Part shown: positions 30,384-31,351 of the stretch, in pieces
How positions within the stretch are numbered: the stretch's first letter is position 1
How the letters are laid out: each line of letters starts with the position of its first letter
DNA from: an uncultured Parabacteroides sp.
GTDB lineage: Bacteria > Bacteroidota > Bacteroidia > Bacteroidales > Tannerellaceae
Direction of reading: 5' to 3'
Assembly: GCF_905196875.1 (NCBI RefSeq)
Contig: NZ_CAJJWO010000059.1
Span: 1-31,351 of the forward strand
DNA length: 31,351 nucleotides
Program-made: the position numbers and the translations under genes
Notes under the pieces: model-generated
Seen by the model: only the letters and a program-made list of their open reading frames with translations
What the model was told of the DNA's origin: nothing
Database searches by the model: none

Positions 30384-31351
30384 ATATCGAACAATTGAAA
30401 GCCGCCAACCCGATCGAACGGGTGGCCGCACGTTATGGAAGCCTTCAGAAGGCAGGTGTTAATTACAAGATGCTGTGTCCGTTTCACGACGATCATCATC
30501 CGTCGCTGATGCTGCATGTGGGCAAACAGTTTTTCAAATGCCATGCCTGCGGGGCGGGAGGCGATGTGATCACGCTCGTGATGGGGCTGGAACACTGCTC
30601 GTTTGCCGATGCAGTGAAGAAGCTGGGGGGAGACAAATGCCATCGTGATACGATAAACAACTGTGAGACAAAGAGTAACCCTTCCCCTCCCGAGAGGGGG
30701 CAGGGGGTGTGTCAGAGCCATCCCGAAAAGCTATCCGAAGAACAGCAGACTTTCCTCCGCTCCCTCCTTCCCTTCGCTTCCGGCCACAGCGAACTGTCGC
30801 CCACCTGGCTCGACTTCGGTGTCGGCCTCGCCCCGGCCTTCGTTCCCGACGCTTTCCGTGCCATGCGGGGGCGTATCATCTTCCCGATCCACGACGAGAC
30901 AGGGTTGTTGACAGGTTTCGGAGCACGGCGAAGGGACGGCAACGCCCCAGCCCCTGCTTCCGACTCCCCGAAATACATCAACTCCGCCAACAATGCCCTT
31001 TTCGACAAGAGCCGCACGCTCTACGGTATCCACCGTGCCGCCGAGGCGATCCGCAAAGCCGGTTTCGTCTTTCTGGTGGAAGGTTACAAAGATGTGCTGG
31101 CCATGCACGCCGCCGGTTACTGCAACACGGTAGGCCTCTGCGGCACGGCACTGACCGACGGGCAGGCAGAGATACTCGCCCGCCAGACCTCCTGCTTGTA
31201 TCTCCTGCTGGACGGTGACCTCCCCGGACGCAACGCCGCCGCGAAGATTGTCCGCGAACGCAAAGGCCGTTTCACTGTCCGACCCTTCCTGATCCCGACC
31301 GCCGAAGATCCCGACGAGCTTTTCCGCCGCTTGGGAAAAACAGATTTCCGC
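30380..31351 (+). CDS. DnaG-type primase, 3' end outside window
   Basis: The ATG at 30380 overlaps the helicase stop (ATGA), so the two are translationally coupled. 324 codons stay open to the window end. A CHC2-type zinc finger is at 33-57 (CPFHDDHHPSL, then FKCHACGAGGD: Cys33, His36, Cys54, Cys57). A TOPRIM catalytic region is at about 230-285: VEGYKD with Glu234, and LLLDGDLPG with Asp278 and Asp280. The primase core between them includes FGVGLAP and RIIFPIHDETGLLTGFGAR. It would make RNA primers for the element's own replication with the helicase. Between the zinc finger and the core an in-frame GC-rich palindrome encodes PSPPERGQGV (about 101-110), which looks like an inserted repeat. 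The reading frame is intact across it. Confidence 0.9.
   Translation, partial: MNIEQLKAANPIERVAARYGSLQKAGVNYKMLCPFHDDHHPSLMLHVGKQFFKCHACGAGGDVITLVMGLEHCSFADAVKKLGGDKCHRDTINNCETKSNPSPPERGQGVCQSHPEKLSEEQQTFLRSLLPFASGHSELSPTWLDFGVGLAPAFVPDAFRAMRGRIIFPIHDETGLLTGFGARRRDGNAPAPASDSPKYINSANNALFDKSRTLYGIHRAAEAIRKAGFVFLVEGYKDVLAMHAAGYCNTVGLCGTALTDGQAEILARQTSCLYLLLDGDLPGRNAAAKIVRERKGRFTVRPFLIPTAEDPDELFRRLGKTDFR
30684..30699. repeat. GC-rich palindromic repeat inside the primase gene
   Basis: CCCCTC (30684-30689) pairs with GAGGGG (30694-30699), and the flanks continue CCCTT on the left and CAGGGGGTG on the right. This looks like the extragenic palindromic repeats scattered in Bacteroidales genomes, here within a coding frame. 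It falls in the linker between the zinc-finger and catalytic domains. Confidence 0.5.

Overview
The window comes from a Bacteroidales genome, most likely a gut Bacteroides/Parabacteroides-type organism. This rests on three SusC/SusD pairs, the BamD-RpoZ-DUF4293 cluster, the HU-related protein with a Gly-rich tail, and several promoter boxes of the Bacteroidales form TAnnTTTG. I cannot name the species from the sequence alone.

Layout. A GH2 beta-galactosidase (5' end outside the window) is followed by a 22-nt-period repeat array and a convergent HU-like gene. Next, on the minus strand, come a small secreted protein and SusC/SusD pair 1 (3.2-8.6 kb). A housekeeping block follows: bamD, rpoZ (Rpb6/omega-like) and a DUF4293 membrane protein, then an ACT-domain protein with a phenylacetate-CoA ligase, then a divergent MFS transporter. 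A second 22-nt-period array separates the transporter from a minus-strand operon susC2-susD2-metallophosphoesterase (13.9-19.7 kb), with a small exported protein upstream of it. A divergent Gfo/Idh/MocA oxidoreductase and a small Ig/PKD-like secreted protein follow. SusC/SusD pair 3 (22.7-27.4 kb) carries no enzyme partner. The right end (28.2-31.35 kb) holds a replication-type module: a small helical protein, iteron-like repeats, a helix-turn-helix initiator-like fragment, a DnaB-type helicase lacking most of its N-terminal domain, and a DnaG-type primase running off the window.

How it works together. The SusC/SusD pairs are outer-membrane import gates for glycans or other oligomers. The GH2 enzyme, phosphoesterase and oxidoreductase are plausible processing partners, but only the phosphoesterase is clearly in an operon with a pair. 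No hybrid two-component regulator or ECF sigma/anti-sigma pair is visible.

Most striking. Just upstream of susC3 lies a 445-bp segment bounded by perfect 19-bp inverted repeats. It contains an outward-pointing TATATTTG promoter box aimed at susC3 in the orientation given. This is the architecture of a phase-variable invertible promoter. The second notable item is the pair of intergenic arrays with an exact 22-nt period, both between convergent genes. The third is the iteron-like cluster together with a probably deletion-damaged replication module.
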